Shown here: positions 1-11,794 of the stretch, in pieces
How the letters are laid out: each line of letters starts with the position of its first letter
How positions within the stretch are numbered: the stretch's first letter is position 1
Assembly: GCA_032622095.1 (NCBI GenBank)
Contig: CP136066.1
Coordinates: forward strand, 185,850,716-185,914,715
Direction of reading: 5' to 3'
Origin: Siphonodentalium dalli
Lineage: Eukaryota; Mollusca; Scaphopoda; Gadilida; Siphonodentaliidae
DNA: 64,000 bases
The notes under the pieces: model-generated
The model's database searches: none
The model's input: only the letters and a program-made list of their open reading frames with translations
What the model was told of the DNA's origin: nothing
Position numbers and translations under genes: made by a program

Positions 1-463
1 TTGATAATTGGAAGTAAACATCTTCTCCAAAATGGCCGCCGACTGTCGCCATGGCAACTGCTTTCTCTAGCAAATTAGATCCGCATACGCATTGAGACCT
101 CAAGGTGATGTCAAGAGACCGTGATGCACACAACGTTATGAGTCCATGTTGGCGAAGATTTAATCCAGTCATATATGCACATTTCCCCGTCTGTCAACAA
201 ACTAAGTTTGCGGAGGCCAAACTTGACAAACTTTGTGGAGGAATTCATTGAGTTTATCACTGGTTATCTGGCTAGAATTTGGTGGTATTTGTTTATAGAT
301 CGATATCTCGAGATCCCGAGCAAATATACCCTCTGCGTCGGACTCTATTTTCTTTCGACTTCCAAAGTCAACACTCCGATATTCAAATAAACCTCTAATA
401 TTTCAGCAAGCTGAGTTCATCTTCCGTTTGTTCTGTAGGCAAACCTTGGCGGGATAACAACGT
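1..463. other. Non-coding stretch, nothing recognised
   Basis: Short ORFs only (longest 71 codons, 175-390 +). No splice-bounded exon, repeat or known motif was seen. Confidence 0.4.
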
Positions 464-662
464 CTAACGTTCATACCACATTTTTGTACGGAACCGTTCC
501 GGAAATGGGAATTTACTTGGATCTAAGAGCATGCATTCGACATTCCTGGTGCGTTTTTCACAATCTTCTATCTCTAGTGTAAAAATCTTCTTGTTTACAT
601 TCAGCAATCGGAAGTATTCAATACCATCCTTTGTCTTTGTGATGTCAGGACCAACGCGGCAT
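464..662 (-). CDS. Possible terminal coding exon, minus strand, unknown protein
   Basis: On the minus strand an open frame of about 66 codons runs from a possible acceptor (accagcag, plus-strand 663-670) to a stop at 464-466. The encoded stretch is charged and cysteine-containing, with EYFRLLNVNKKIFTLEIEDC in its centre, and its codon choice looks natural rather than random. It ends ERFRTKMWYER. I recognise no family. No partner exon was found at higher coordinates, and the pyrimidine tract before the acceptor is weak. It could equally be a chance ORF. The plus-strand 63-codon ORF over the same bases looks poorer in composition. Confidence 0.25.
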
Positions 663-870
663 CTGCTGGTAGTTAACATTAATCTTTCTGTTGTTTTACA
701 GCGTCAGCCATGTCATGCGTAGTAGTGAATGGCATTAGTAGCTATAGCATTGATCTTCGGGTGTTTCACAGAATTTTCACACCAGAACGTCGATGTAAAT
801 GAGAAACATTTATAGTAAACTATAGAAATATTGGTGGATTTCAAAGAGAGTTAATTCAAGACTAACAATT

Positions 871-1192
871 CAGCCTGTTCTAGTGAAAATAAGCACAATA
901 CGGGCTTATTTTAAAGTTGCGCGAAATAAGCTCATATTGGCAAACTCATTCTATTTTTATTATAACAGCCCTATATGGGACTATTTCAATAATAAATAAG
1001 CCCGTATTGTGCTTATTTTCACAAAAACAGGCTGGAAAATAACACGCGTAAACCAACTCACGACATCAGATATCTTTTTAATGTGTTTTCACTGTGGCCG
1101 GCGCCAGCTATCCAACGGAATAACGGGTATACGTCCACTATGGGTTTATGTGAACAATGTGAATAGTTAGGTCCAATATGAACCTATTTGCA
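871..1192. repeat. Palindromic MITE, family A (copy 1)
   Basis: 871-911 (cagcctgttctagtgaaaat onward) is the inverted complement of 994-1034 (ending caaaaacaggctg). The tail to 1192, with gaacctatttgcacga, matches the other family A copies. Family A units run between an 'acatatcctcg' end and a 'gaacaggctg' end. This copy is in reverse orientation. Confidence 0.7.
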
Positions 1193-1198
1193 CGAAAT

Positions 1199-1366
1199 TA
1201 TGTAACATGTAATTATAAAACCTAAATCATATGTTACATGTAATGCTAAAACCTAAATACTATACTGTGCTGCATTTGAATCATCTTTGAACATACAATA
1301 TTGTTACATGTAATTCTAAAACCTAAATACTATTTTGGGCTGCAGTTGAATCATCTTTGAACATAA
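1199..1366. repeat. Short tandem repeat, ~70-80 bp units
   Basis: Three partial units begin with 'gttacatgtaat.ctaaaacctaaat', near 1201, 1233 and 1303. The last two continue through 'gctgcatttgaatcatcttt'. Confidence 0.7.
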
Positions 1367-1580
1367 AAAATCTAAAATCTCATAGTGTTACATACATACA
1401 TTTATCACATAATTTGGCCATAAAAGCAGTTTCATAATTATCGGTAATAGACACGTTTAATATCAGCGCGTGCGATGACGTCACGGCGTTCTTCAAATAA
1501 CTTGCGATCGCTGTAGTTTATGATTGTTGTTTTCGATGAATATTTCGCGTTGCTTCGGGTTTATTTGATCATGTGATAAA

Positions 1581-1729
1581 AGGTATCTCACACTCGTCCT
1601 ATTTTATACGTAATTTATCAACCTCGTCCTCTAAATTCTATTTGAGCCTCGGTAAACCTCGGCACAAATCGAATTTAGTGAACTCGGTTGATAAATTCCG
1701 TATAAAATAGAAACTCATGTGAGATCCTC
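1581..1729. repeat. Palindromic MITE
   Basis: Arms 'ggtatctcacactcgtccta' (from 1582) and the complement of 'gaaactcatgtgagatcc' (to 1727) extend inward through 'ttttatacgtaatttatcaa'. They form a near-complete 149-bp inverted repeat. Confidence 0.75.
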
Positions 1730-2594
1730 TATATATAGTATAATCATTACTTTGTAAATTCAAATAGAATTTAACAATTTTTTTATAATGAAAATTTGGA
1801 AGGCAGAAAATGTTCAAGCATGTTCCAACATTTGTTTGCATTACGACTTATTCGATACTGTCCTTTATTTCTTAGATGGTCGGAACAACAAGGCAGATGC
1901 TGGTTAGTTAGCATTTGTCTTTGTGATGTTTCACAGGAATATAATTTACTAAGCTCAAGGATTTGCATGTCACTGATTTGATAGTAAACTGGTGATTTTT
2001 TTTTTAATAATGTTGGTAACGGCTTTGGCACTGTGCTGAAAGGGAGACAATTCGTAAGTCCAAATTATGTGACATGTTTTAACCATAAAGAAATGTGTGT
2101 ACAATCTGCAAGAAACATTTTTGTAAGATGTTGTTACCCAGTCCTCTCATTTGAGTATTGTATGCAGCTCAAATAGATTCTGTTTGGTGGCATGAATTGT
2201 TTTTGTATTGAAAATCAGAACGGTGTACAAATTGCTCTTGCAGTTGCCAACAGTTGAGCTGTTGAAATATTCGGTCCGTTCTTTCTCAGATGGTCTGGCG
2301 AGTACTACAGACGATGGGTGATTAGCATTGAACTTTGGTTTGCTTCGCATATAATAATGCTATACGTGATCGCATCTGAATATTCATCAGATTCCACTGA
2401 TATGCATTTATGTAAACCAGACAACGCTTCTGAACTATACTGTTTGAGTTTAAGGGAAATACACGGCGGGTCAGAATAAGATGACCAGTTTTGGGTATCA
2501 ACGAAAATTTCTCATTAACTAATTTATATCAAAGGCGTAGTTAAATCCTGAAGGAAATGACAGAAATTGAAATATGACGTTGTTACACAGCAGT
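1730..2594. other. Non-coding stretch
   Basis: AT-rich, with only short overlapping ORFs on both strands. The sequence 'gtagttaaatcct.aagga' at 2538 recurs just beyond the next MITE at 2876, so that MITE lies between two direct copies of about 55 bp. Confidence 0.4.
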
Positions 2595-2873
2595 ATATCC
2601 TCGTACAAATGGGTTCATATTGTACCTAAATATTCACAACGGTTCATATTGGACTTATTTGATTTTTAAATAAGCCCATATAAGACTTATACCCGTTATC
2701 CCTTTTTATGACGCGGGCCACATTGAAAACACATTATAACGAGCGTACATCTGGTCGATTTAGTCGATTTAGGTTCATCTAGAGCGTAAGTCAGGTTCAA
2801 ACAATGCCGATATGGGCTTATTTTATTTTTGAAATAAGTTCAATATATATGAGCTTATTATTAGAACAGGCTG
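2595..2873. repeat. MITE, family A (copy 2)
   Basis: Runs from 'atatcctcgtacaaatgggt' to 'gaacaggctg'. It includes the family internal segments 'acccgttatccc' and 'gacgcgggccaca'. Flanking 'gtagttaaatcct' is present on both sides. Confidence 0.7.
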
Positions 2874-3011
2874 TGTAGTTAAATCCTTAAGGATGTGACA
2901 GATCTTTGAATATGAAGTTGTCACACCGAACACTGATTTTTTTATTAGCAGGGTTCGTGCTGTCGTTTGCCCCAACACAGATTTGGTAAACACTCTACTC
3001 TGTTCTCCTGA

Positions 3012-3172
3012 GAATACGCTCATATTGAACTTATTTCAAAAACACAAATATGTGTTTTCACTCCAGCCCGCGCCATAAAATGGAATAACGGGTTATAAGT
3101 CCACTAAGGGCTTATAATATGAACATATGTGAATAGTTAGGTGCAATATGAAACCTATTTACACGAGGATAT
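3012..3172. repeat. MITE, family A (copy 3, truncated, reversed)
   Basis: Starts within 'tacgctcatattgaacttat' and ends 'tttacacgaggatat', the complement of the 'atatcctcgt' terminus. The 'cagcctgttc' end is missing. Confidence 0.6.
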
Positions 3173-4546
3173 CTTGAACATTCATATCTGGGAAGCAAAT
3201 TTTAAATTCCTCAGGCAAGTAGGAAATATTACTTCAAGAGGATGCTCACTATCACTCAACACATTCCGTTCCAGCCAACTTCAGTGGCGGCGTGTTGTAA
3301 TTTAGGGTGTGGGTATGCATGTATCAGTACCAGAATGAAAGAAAAATGCCGTTTAGTCTACAGCCGTTAGGAATTATATTAATCCGAGATTGCTGATGTA
3401 TAAGACTCAATATTTGGTTCGGAAATGTACTGTCTTGCAACATCTGACATATTTTGGCGAAAAAAATATTTCTTTTGGCAAAAGTGAATGTATGGCCAGC
3501 GCGAACCCTGTTTATTGGTTTATACTTCTAGATTATTATTTTTTGTCATTTTGCTAACTGTTCCACCTATTCTTTGTAAGGACACTTTCACATAACACGA
3601 TTCGTATTACCGAAAATTCAAAGATTGATGTTTCATTCGTGGGCCTAAATACGCAATATATATCTGTTCATACGATACACGTTTTAGTTTGAAATTCAGG
3701 ACAACGGCCACATATTGAAACATCGACGTGTCAGCCGATAGAAATAAAAAGTAATATGTTATTCGCATACATCGTTATTTAGCAATTTTCTGCCATTCCA
3801 ATAGAACTACTATATATGCTACCAAAAGAAAAGTCAGGCGTGACTATAATATAAGCGGATTGATAAATTAACAATACATTTTATTTAATTATAAGAAGTC
3901 GCGACCATGTGTTCTAAATTTCTGTCCATTTGCCAGTCTCGAGTGCTAACGTTTATTCGTATATTAGTGATAGCTAAGTTCCTCAGTTCTAGTAGAATGT
4001 TGACATCTTAACTATATAGCATAAACGGACATAAACGGACATTTGAACCTGCACATTATAACTACGTCATTTTGGGAGGAGGGATAGCGGTAGGTCACCA
4101 AATGCACAAAATATCAATCTACAGGCTAATATATTCGCCAAATTCATACCATTTTTCCAGCCGCTTTACACAGAAGTGAGACGAATTCTTAGTTTTATCT
4201 TATCAGGAAAAGTCCATACAATATTTTTTTTTTGTTCATGCTTCAGAAATTTGGGACCCCACTTTTCTAAATTCTATAACTTGCATAAATTTGTCCGTGT
4301 GATATAAATTCCAGGTAAATGTATTAACGGGTTTGTCGATCTATGTCTCCGCGACCGGATCGGGATGTAACAAAAATGAGCTTAATTACAAACTTCATGT
4401 GGCTTCAACACTATATATATAGTTATGTTCCGAGGAACCACTGCTGTTTTGACATGACAAAAAGTTCACAATATATTGTAAATTATGGAAGAATTTTGTG
4501 AAATTCCTATCAATATGTCTTCACCCTTTCTATAATATATAAAGCG
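3173..4546. other. Non-coding stretch
   Basis: No exon candidate, long ORF or internal repeat was recognised. Confidence 0.4.
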
Positions 4547-4779
4547 TCATTGACGAGTAGTTATCCCACAGGAAATATTCAGATAATAAATTCAACGAAC
4601 TACCATGAACTTATTATCAGAACATTTCCCTCAATAAAGATGGCTCCTTCTGCACATGTATTACATGCCGTCCGCTTATATTACCTGTACATCCATCCAA
4701 ATAAACAATAGACCATTCCTATGTACATATGTTCAACTCGTTGTGAGAATTCATCTAGTGTAGAAAGGGTTATTTAGAT
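4547..4779. repeat. Diverged MITE, family B (TTAA/piggyBac-like)
   Basis: Contains the family core 'attcagataataaattcaac' followed by 'gaacttattatcagaacat'. The left side 'attgacgagtagttatccca' and the right side 'ttcatctagtgtagaaaggg' match the termini of the intact copy at 42423-42702. The TTAA target site is degraded (ttat). Confidence 0.6.
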
Positions 4780-6093
4780 GTAGCCTCACTATACTATTTT
4801 AAGCGGGTCGAATACAGAATTGATAAAAGCTATTCATAGATCTTCAAGTGATCTTCTTGTTCAAATATGAGGATATGTCCTCATTGTTATCTTTATCTCT
4901 GCGCCTCGGATGTGACGTCATGCGCTGGCTTTCTTTCTTGAACAGTTTTTTTCGCAAACATGGTTGCTAAGCAACTGAAAGCCTGTGGCCTACTTCATTC
5001 AACGTCGAGAGTGGCATGCATTAAGCCATTGTTTTCGGTGTGGCCAACATTTTCCCATAAGCAAGGTAACTCAATCCCGTGGGACATTTCACATCAAAAA
5101 TGAATTAGTGGAAACGTATTTTATGCACCAAACAAAACAAAAACTAGCAGATATATTGGGTAGTATATTTTATTAAATATCCATGTTCATTTTCACTGAC
5201 GTGAAAATTATGTTTATGTAGAAATATCAGAGGCAAGGCTGGACTTGAATTTTCTCAAATTCAAATGCTTAAAGCGATAGACCTGATTTTTATACCCCAC
5301 ACCTCATCCGATAGAAATTAGAAATTAAACAATTTTGTTTTTAATCGTTTCTTGTGGTTCAAACTTTTTGGTTGTGAAAGTCGATAGCCGATAATTGACA
5401 GCAAAATAAATTGTTCCTGTTCGTTTGTCTCTATTTCTTCGACGATAGATATAAATAAATCCAACATTTAAAATCTTAACTTATTTTCTGTCCGCATTTG
5501 AGCGCCAGCTATGATGACCCACTGTACAAACAGACAGAATCATTCCTATCAAATTATCGCGCCTCAAGACATGAATTATTTCCTTGAAATTTCAATTTAA
5601 TATTTCAGTATAACGTTTCCTATTGTTAAGGTATAGGTCGAGTGACCTGTGAATAGCTCAAAAACAATACGAGAAGGGAACAAGTTTCCTGCTAAGTTAA
5701 TATTCTCTAATACATTGTACAAAGAAATTAGATTGTATTTAGAAGAGAGACGCGCCAATCCGCTATAATTTCATTTGAGTCGACGTCCTCCTGGTAATAT
5801 TCCTGATTTTCCACGAATCCGATGATAGTTGAGTTGTCGGTTATTCTCAATATGTCACGATAATACGGAAACTATTAACAGAATTTCGTTCCAATTTCAT
5901 GTCAATTCCGTGTTATTGTCTAAACCCGATTAGTCGGAAGTGTTTATTGTTGGAATTTTCGAAGGAATATTAGCGCCATGATCAGTCCAGGAGAGCCACC
6001 ACTTCACTAAATCTGATTTGATGTAAAGCCTGTCAAATCAGCGTCGGTGTAACTGAGCGACCCCCGTCGTTAGCACATCTTCAAATTGATTAA
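4780..6093. other. Non-coding stretch
   Basis: A 63-codon ORF at 4985 (+) has no splice support or recognisable motif. Nothing else was seen. Confidence 0.4.
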
Positions 6094-6400
6094 CCCTTTC
6101 ATGGCGGGAGCATAGGTCGCCTTGCATATATTAGAGAATGCATTGTCCTAACAATTTTTTTTATCAATTTTTCTTACATTCTTTATCAATTTTTATCATT
6201 TTTTCTTACACTATTTATCAAATTTTATCATTTTTTCTTACATTCTTGAACAACTTTGTATTATTTTTTTCTTATATTTTTCAACAATTATAAAAAAACA
6301 ATATATAATTTGTTAGGCCTATGGTGACTCGCATATATAAGAGAATGCATTGCCACATGGCTTTTTGCAAAAATTCAGGAAGCTCCAGTCATGAATGGAT
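6094..6400. repeat. TTAA-flanked MITE, family C, with internal T-rich tandem repeat
   Basis: A TTAA at 6090-6093 precedes 'ccctttcatggcgggag'. The right end 'cagtcatgaatggattga' is a decayed inverted copy. Internal 'actcgcatatataagagaat' and 'gcattgccacatggcttttt' match the intact copy at 48112-48357. 6145-6300 is a ~40-bp tandem repeat around 'tttttatcattttttcttac', also present at 56011-56118. Confidence 0.65.
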
Positions 6401-8287
6401 TGAGCGAACGGAGATATTATGTTCGCCTATATAATTTATTTGGTGGAATAACACCATTCCCGGGATCGAAATAAGCTGATAAACGTCTAGTATTTTATAA
6501 GGTCTTTAAATCTTAAGGATCAATCCTCCACAAAATAGCAATTGACCTCGTTATAGTCACCATTTTTCTCCATCGTGATATCAGTTAACAGTTTAACCTA
6601 CATGGAGCCAGAATATTGTATTTAATATGAAATTAAAAAAAACTTTAATAACTGTTTAAACTATCAAAACCTGAAGACCTGGTATATACATAAACCCTGT
6701 ATTATTGCATCGTGGTCCACACAAATTATTGAAAATTGTCGACAGATTTTCTTTCATTTCTACTGGCATTCTTAAAGGAGAAAATAAACGAATTAATATG
6801 AATAAAAATGAGAGTTAAATACACTCAAGCACACAGAGAACGAAGTATAGCAACCTGATAATTATAACGCAAATGAATAAATGGCTCGATCCATGAACTC
6901 ATTTTCATTTATAAGTACCGTGATGTTTACATCGTTCATAGAGTACATGAGTGTATTTTTGCACTCATCCCTGGCTCAAATTCATTAATTTGTTGCATAT
7001 ATTATGTTGAATACAATAGGAGATGGTCCCATAAATGGCTGGATTTAGTGTCAGTCCCCCTTTAAACGTGTGTTTATGGGTTTTCGATACTGCTATAGTG
7101 TGCTTGTGTGTGTATACGTGTCTTGAAACAGTGCGTCTTATGTCATGAGCGACACGTATATCAGAGAAGGCGATTACTGTTAAACGACAATGTTATAAGA
7201 AATTATTGAAATATATGAGAAGACATGTATAGACAAATGACGGAACCGTCCGGAAAATCTCGTCGCCATTGGGTTGGCCGAAGGGGTCACTCTCACATTA
7301 AACAAATTCTGAAGGGTATACACATGTTTTGAAAATGTGCTAAAGGGTACACATGTTTTGCTATCGGCGCTGGATTAGTTTCATCAACTGTGTTACTGAA
7401 AGTAGGGTGCCCATTAGCAATTTGTTTTCAGTTCATTTAAATTTTCACTGGAAACGCAAACAATTATTCCAGCAGAGATCGCGACAGATGTAAAAACTAA
7501 ACAACGTCATTTCGAACATTTCAAACCCTTTATTTTCGTAACCTATGCGTATACCCTTCGGCATTGTTTTACAGTTTTCAGTCTTATTTTGTATTCGGCA
7601 GTCGAATTGTGTGATTTACGTCAAGAAGAATTCCGCAATCCCATTGCGTATATTTCATCTATTTCCACCAGCATGGTTCGAAAGAAAATCGCAATATTAT
7701 TTGTGCCTTAAAAATGAAGAAAATGTGTCTCAATTTTCTTCGTTGAACAAAATGATTTTTTACAGTAACTGCCTTTGTGTGAACTTAATGTTTCTCGAGA
7801 GCAGATTACTTTGCTGACCAAGAGCGCCTCGTCTTTTTTAGTTTGGTTCGAGTGGTGGTTATTAGATTGTGGATGTCGGGCTGATTTCCTCACCCAGCTG
7901 CCGAGGTAGACGCGAATTTTATCCTTTGAATTAACCGGCCATCAGCGCGTTTTATATGGCACGTTGAGTAGATAGCAAATATTCCGACTGGTCAGCAAAT
8001 ATTTTGTATTTTGCTTCCTATTTGCGCAGGTGTAAATAGGATGTCTTGTTTATAATTTTCGGAAGTTCGTTCTATTTAACGATTTTTACAATAGTAATTA
8101 GGTTTGACAAGTGAACTTTGTGTTATTCGAAACTTTTCGTTGCAAGAAATATTGTTTGCAAGATCGAAGACAATACCGAATGAATTATAGTAGAAGCGAG
8201 TAAAATTTCAGACTTCAACCCACCATGAGGTTTCATGATATCTGTTTTATGATTACCAACTTGATGGAGTTTATAACAAGGGGGTAC
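6401..8287. other. Non-coding stretch
   Basis: The only ORF over 80 codons (7545-7817 +) has no family resemblance or splice support. Nothing else was recognised. Confidence 0.4.
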
Positions 8288-8427
8288 TGACTGACAAGAG
8301 TTGTACAATTTAAATATGTTTATCAATCATATTTTCATACATGAATGATTTAAATTGTATGACAATATTTTTTCTATCATATTTTCATACAGGTATATGA
8401 TTTGAATTGTACAACTCCTGTCAGTCA
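8288..8427. repeat. Palindromic MITE, 140 bp
   Basis: Left arm 'tgactgacaagagttgtaca' and the complement of right arm 'gtacaactcctgtcagtca' match, then extend through 'atttaaat'. Internally, 'atcatattttcataca' occurs twice. Confidence 0.75.
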
Positions 8428-8498
8428 ATATACACCCCGTATAACAGGGCGTAATTATACTTATGTATAAGCAATGATGGTTGTTGACTTCGTTTCGT

Positions 8499-8741
8499 CT
8501 AAAGGGCAGCATCTTCCAGAGATATTTTCATCGGCATCTCTGTGGAAGCGAATTGTGAAGGTGTATAGTCAGTGTTGCTGTATCCGTGCATGGTTGTAAC
8601 TCGCGACAAAGGGGGTGTAGAGGGAATGATGAGAGTCGGTATGTCGACTGCATGTATATGTATGTTGATCGCGTCGGAAGTTCTGGTGATTGCCTCATAT
8701 ATTTTCGAAGAGACCCATAACACGTTCTCTTCGTTATAAAC
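8499..8741 (-). CDS. Possible C-terminal coding exon, minus strand
   Basis: On the minus strand the acceptor-like 'gtgtttctggcag' (plus 8742-8754) is followed by an 80-codon open frame in phase 0, ending at a stop at 8499-8501. The segment begins VYNEENVLWVSSKIYEAITR and later contains IIPSTPPLSRVTTMHG and SLEDAAL. It is rich in S, T, P, D and E, like a cytoplasmic tail of a membrane or signalling protein. That is an impression from composition, not a family match. No upstream partner exon was found. A chance ORF remains possible. Confidence 0.3.
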   Translation of the reverse strand, partial: VYNEENVLWVSSKIYEAITRTSDAINIHIHAVDIPTLIIPSTPPLSRVTTMHGYSNTDYTPSQFASTEMPMKISLEDAAL

Positions 8742-9280
8742 CTGCCAGAAACACCCTCTCATTTCGAAATTTCATATATCTAATTTGAGCCCAAAATAGC
8801 ATTAATGTGAATATCGCCTACTGTCGGGCATTAATTCTCTGTACATTATACCAGCGAAGTCCATAAGCCTACTCTGATTATTCAGAAATTTCTCGTCGTC
8901 GCGCCTTTATATCGCTATGAAATTCCTTTTACACCTGGCATTAAATCTGTAGCACAGTTATAAATCAGAGATTTCACAACAGTCCGTCGCCTCTCCTATC
9001 AGTATTATGGCCGACATAACGTCCTCCATAAATTCACAATGCTTCGAAGCTCTTGTCAGAAGAATACCGTTTTGGGGACTTCGAGCGGGTGTGTCGGAAA
9101 TATATCTTAATAACAATGCACTTTTCCTCACGACATGTATTCTTATCAGTATTGTTCTCGATAAACTAGTCACAGTTATTAATCAGCCAAGGTCGTCAAA
9201 ATGGATGACTGTCTGCGTTGAAATGTACGATAATTTCTGGGATATATAGCTACAAGAACTCGTTGAAAGCAACTTGGTGT
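8742..9280. other. Non-coding stretch
   Basis: Overlapping sense and antisense ORFs of 70-80 codons at 8958-9249 show no supporting features. Confidence 0.4.
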
Positions 9281-9505
9281 TTTGCGCTCCAAAATACACA
9301 TACAAATATTGGCTTTTGATTTTTTTCCGTATAGAAACATGTCTATAAATATTGAACTACGTTTCTATGAGCTTTATCTGTCCCAGAAATACACATATTG
9401 AAGTCATAACAACTACAACTTGCAACACGATGTTTTGGGTCACAAGCAAACAATTTGCACGGCATGTTAGTCTTTTCCTGATATGGTAGAAATAAAGAGC
9501 TTTTG
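9281..9505. repeat. Dispersed repeat D (copy 1)
   Basis: From 'tttgcgctccaaaata' to 'ctgatatggtagaaataaag' it aligns, with gaps, to 46283-46480. The shared blocks include 'atttgcac.gcatg' and 'ataaagagc.ttt'. No terminal repeats were seen. Confidence 0.6.
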
Positions 9506-9748
9506 AATCTTATCAACAAATTCCCTGCCTCCCATCTCTTTGCTGTGTCTCAATTTGCTCATCCTGTTCAACATGGCAAGCCGAAATCCGCTTAACTAAT
9601 GGTGGAGGTAACACATTTTTCCGGTTATTATTCTCTGCCTCTTAATTCCGGATACCACTTCAAAAACAACACAATTTCTAAGAAACCGGTTTGATGACAT
9701 GTTTGCGTTATGCACATGAAACACAAAAGAAACTCATGGTATGACATA

Positions 9749-9884
9749 CAGTAATGCCCTAAATAATCGACTCCTTAACCACAGCAGAATTATGGGTAAC
9801 TTTTCAGGATTTATTTCCGACTAAATCCTGAAAAGTTACCCACAATTCTGCTGTTAAAGGAGTCGATTATTTAGGGCATTACTG
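9749..9884. mobile_element. hAT-like palindromic MITE (CAGTAATGCCC family)
   Basis: Nearly perfect inverted repeat of 136 bp. The left end 'cagtaatgccctaaataatc' is complementary to the right end, and the arms continue through 'taaccacagcagaattatgg' with a very short loop. It is related to 34012-34194, which has an 8-bp target duplication. No clear target duplication was seen here. Confidence 0.75.
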
Positions 9885-10076
9885 TACAATGCCAGTAAAA
9901 TATTAATTAAACACACATAACGTCAATTCGTATTTACAGTGTGAACAGAGTGTGATGTTCTACAATAAAATATAAACCGAGCTACATGTTCTGACCATGA
10001 CTGTTCATGGAAATTAATTCAAGAAAATATTTCTTAGTGACTGATCTCACTGGCCTAAAAAGAATTATCTCATTAC

Positions 10077-10645
10077 CCCCCCCCCCCCCCGAATCTATAC
10101 AGAAAGATCAGGGAATATATACACCATATTTAACTTGAATATGCGGGGGATAAACCTGGATATCGTGTGTCTGATATTTGCAGAATGAGGTCCCCAGAGG
10201 GTGAATTTAGTAGCGATAACCCGCACAGCGTCTGGGGACCTCATTCTTCTTATGCCCCACCTTCTGGAAAGTATCTAGTCTCAAATTAACATTGTTTTAG
10301 TAACGTTTTCTCTTCTGATCAGTTTCTGTATCCCCTAATATGCAGAAGTAAATTGCATAATCGAGGTGACTAATGGGTGAACAATACTGAATATCACCAA
10401 CTTCAAATGGGGAACTACAATCTGTCTCCACTACATGTTGAGGTCTAAGCCAAAATGTGGTCCAGAGGGTGTGAATTTGGTGATGCTGGCCCGCTGTGGG
10501 GGATAGCGTCTCTAAATTCACCATATGGTGACCTTATTCTGCAAATATCAGACACACTATATCCAGACCTGATTATATCAACCCCCCCCCCCCAATCCAT
10601 ATAGAAAGTTCAGAAAACAAATACACCACATTTAACTTGAACTAA
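10077..10645. repeat. Composite palindromic region with two family F MITEs, between direct repeats
   Basis: About 65-bp direct repeats flank the region: 10077-10144 and 10582-10644, each a C tract followed by 'atacaccatatttaacttga' or a close variant. Inside, 10149-10194 ('tgtgtctgatatttgcagaa' onward) is inverted at 10527-10579. Family F ('tttgcagaatgaggtcccca', 'gtgaatttagt.gcgata') occurs at about 10170-10246 and 10453-10550. Confidence 0.65.
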
Positions 10646-11768
10646 CCCAAAATACCTCTTTTCGGTATAAATTCCGTTCGTTGTGACATTTGATGAACCC
10701 GGGTACATTCATCACAAATTCTCCCATACTTGTATAACAATTTCCGGAATCCCGATAATTTTGTGTTATTATTGACAGCGAGAGTGATCAACCCAGTATC
10801 AATGAATCACTATTATTGTCAGTGAAACATACGTATTATGCCAGAGTACGGACACTCACACGGTACGCCATGCTGCGGTCAGGACTGCATACCGCTATGG
10901 TTTATTCAATATTTACATGAACTTTTACCTTATTGAAACTGCCACAAAATCAGTTCGACAAGTGTGTGCAAACACGAGCATCCTTCGGCGATGACTATAA
11001 AAGTCAGCTAGGATGCGAAACTCGCGTGTCTGAAGTTTACACATAAGATTTATCCCTTGACGACTAAATCACTACTGCAAATTTTGCCTCTCTCCTATTC
11101 AATACGAAGCGCAAATATGGAATAAATGTAAAATAATTCTACCCGAACGTGGCTATGTTTGCCTTTCAAACATGTCGCTTATTACTGTCCGTTGTGTTTT
11201 AATTGTAATCCCGTCGGCGTATTTATGTTAGACTTGAAATCCCCAATGAACGCACTATAAAACGACCAGATTAAGGACATAATATTGGTGGTCCCATTTG
11301 TCTTCTTTACAACTCGACCAAATTCCTTACAATCGTTGATTTAAGGCAGAGAAAATTCCATGCACCGTTATAGTCTTCCGTCTATTTTGATAATGCAGAC
11401 TTTTGTTCGAAGAAAAATTTAAAATTCATTTGTCAGACGGCAATCTGTGCTGATATTATCACCAGCCAACCATAAAAACTGTCAAACCACGCGAGATCTG
11501 CATACCGCATGCGCAGTCACGCTCCGGACTACTTATAGATTAAACAGCGCGGTAAGTTGACGCCATTTCACATATGTCGACATGCGGAAAGAAGACCGTC
11601 TTGTTTTCTGAAATGACGTCTGTCGTCCCCGCCCACACAATACTATTGGACGCACATTTGTCGTGATGAACAAGGACCGAGTTTAGTTTCATTTTGATCC
11701 GGGTTGAATTGCATCATGAATATTCACACATGGTCATTGGGAAATACATCCATAATAATGTACCCACA
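10646..11768. other. Non-coding stretch before CACTA copy 1
   Basis: No long ORF or repeat was recognised. Confidence 0.4.
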
Positions 11769-11794
11769 CACTGTAAATCCATGTGTTAAGAATC
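11769..11794 (+). repeat. CACTA-type left terminal inverted repeat
   Basis: Starts 'cactgtaaatccatgtgtta' and ends agaatc. Its 26 bp match the reverse complement of 43341-43366 at 23 positions. CACTA/EnSpm elements begin CACTA or CACTG. The next ~150 bp carry repeated 'gtgttaa'- and 'cacgttg.tgttaa'-like motifs, as expected of subterminal transposase-binding repeats. Confidence 0.75.
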
